Assembly (NCBI GenBank): GCA_030452025.1 | Contig: JAKDNC010000181.1 | Span: 1-7,246 of the forward strand | Direction: 5' to 3' | DNA: 7,246 nt | Source of the DNA: Nocardioides sp. | Lineage (GTDB): Bacteria > Actinomycetota > Actinomycetes > Propionibacteriales > Nocardioidaceae | Part shown: piece after piece, positions 6,761 to 7,246 of the stretch | Position numbering within the stretch: position 1 is the stretch's first letter | How the letters are laid out: every line of letters starts with the position of its first letter | The notes under the pieces: model-generated | Database searches by the model: none | What the model saw: the letters and a program-made list of their open reading frames with translations, nothing else | Told to the model about the DNA's origin: nothing | Position numbers and translations under genes: made by a program

Positions 6761-6812
6761 GCCCGGGCGTGTGGTGGGGGAATCAGTGCCCTGTCCCCGG
6801 CGTTGTGTCGGT

Positions 6813-7246
6813 ATGCGTATTGATGTGTGGTCCGATGTCGTGTGCCCTTGGTGCTACATCGGGAAGCGTCGTCTTGAGAAGGCCCTCGACGGGTTCGCCC
6901 ACGCCGACGAGGTCGAGGTGGTCTGGCGCTCCTACCAGCTGGACCCCGGCGCCCCGCAGGTGCCGACCGAGAACGCGGTCGAGTCCCTGGCGAAGAAGTA
7001 CGGCGGCGGCATGGACGGTGCCCGACAGATGATGGACCAGGTCGAGGCCGTCGCCGCGGAGGAAGGACTGCTCTACCGACTCTCCCAGACCCTGAGGGTC
7101 AACACCGTGGATGCCCACCGCCTCCTCCACCTGGCGCTCCACGCCCACGGACCCGTCGTCCAGGGACAGCTCAAGGAAGCCCTGCTGGCGGCGTACTTCG
7201 TCGAGGTCCGCAACGTGGCCGACCACGACACGCTCACCCGGATCGC
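6813..7246 (+). CDS. FrnE/DsbA-family oxidoreductase, 3' end beyond the window
   Basis: This is a thioredoxin-fold protein of the DSBA/FrnE (2-hydroxychromene-2-carboxylate isomerase-like) family, probably a cytoplasmic disulfide isomerase or oxidoreductase. The first 144 codons are present; relatives run to about 210-240 residues, so the end is cut off by the window edge. The N-terminus MRIDVWSDVVCPWCYIGKRRLEKAL is highly characteristic, with redox motif CPWC at residues 11-14. The insert helical domain includes VNTVDAHRLLHLA and LLAAYFVEVRNVADHDTL, both typical of FrnE-like proteins. No signal peptide is seen. ATG at 6813 fits the family start, although no clear ribosome site precedes it. 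An in-frame GTG at 6786 behind a G-run (6776-6780) would add nine unconserved residues and is less likely. The gene starts 52 bp after mgtE on the same strand, so co-transcription is possible but unproven. FrnE in Deinococcus is linked to oxidative stress tolerance; the substrate here is unknown. Confidence 0.9.
   Translation, partial: MRIDVWSDVVCPWCYIGKRRLEKALDGFAHADEVEVVWRSYQLDPGAPQVPTENAVESLAKKYGGGMDGARQMMDQVEAVAAEEGLLYRLSQTLRVNTVDAHRLLHLALHAHGPVVQGQLKEALLAAYFVEVRNVADHDTLTRI

Noticed and set aside
6761..6799. GCCCGGGC palindrome and G-run/C-run pairing after mgtE as a terminator
   Set aside because: The GCCCGGGC palindrome leaves no room for a loop. The alternative GGGGA/TCCCC pairing is only five base pairs with a 12-base loop and no U-tract.

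Overview
The window is high-GC DNA with GTG starts beside ATG starts, a lipoprotein and a Tat substrate, and an actinobacterial-style iron box. This suggests a Gram-positive high-GC actinobacterium. Gene content and protein style would fit Propionibacteriales (Nocardioides or Propionibacterium relatives), but the order-level guess is inference only. Gene density is high, and I see no tRNA, rRNA, CRISPR, insertion sequence or phage signature.

Layout. (1) 110-3477, plus strand: a complete elemental-iron uptake operon, efeU-efeO-efeB. It encodes an FTR1-type permease, a cupredoxin/M75 lipoprotein and a Tat-exported DyP heme peroxidase. The genes are 22 and 11 bp apart, and a near-consensus DtxR/IdeR iron box lies just before the first start codon. 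(2) 3510-5218, minus strand, convergent with efeB: a two-gene ABC-2 exporter, ATPase first and permease second, joined by a 4-bp GTGA stop/start overlap. A mismatched hairpin spans the 32-bp gap between the convergent genes and may be a shared terminator. (3) 5219-5416: a divergent intergenic region with a short palindrome and a tandem 11-bp repeat, serving the exporter on one side and mgtE on the other. (4) 5417-6760, plus strand: an MgtE Mg2+ channel/transporter with all three expected domains. (5) 6813 to the window end, plus strand: the first two thirds or so of a FrnE/DsbA-family thioredoxin-fold oxidoreductase with a CPWC motif.

How the genes work together. The Efe proteins form one system outside and across the membrane. 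EfeB probably oxidises ferrous iron, EfeO binds iron at the outer face of the membrane, and EfeU imports it. The iron box implies repression when iron is plentiful. The ABC pair should form one exporter of unknown substrate. MgtE and the FrnE-like protein look like independent housekeeping genes.

I found no undescribed multi-gene system. The points most worth checking are regulatory: the iron box, the repeats in the divergent promoter region, and the possible bidirectional terminator.
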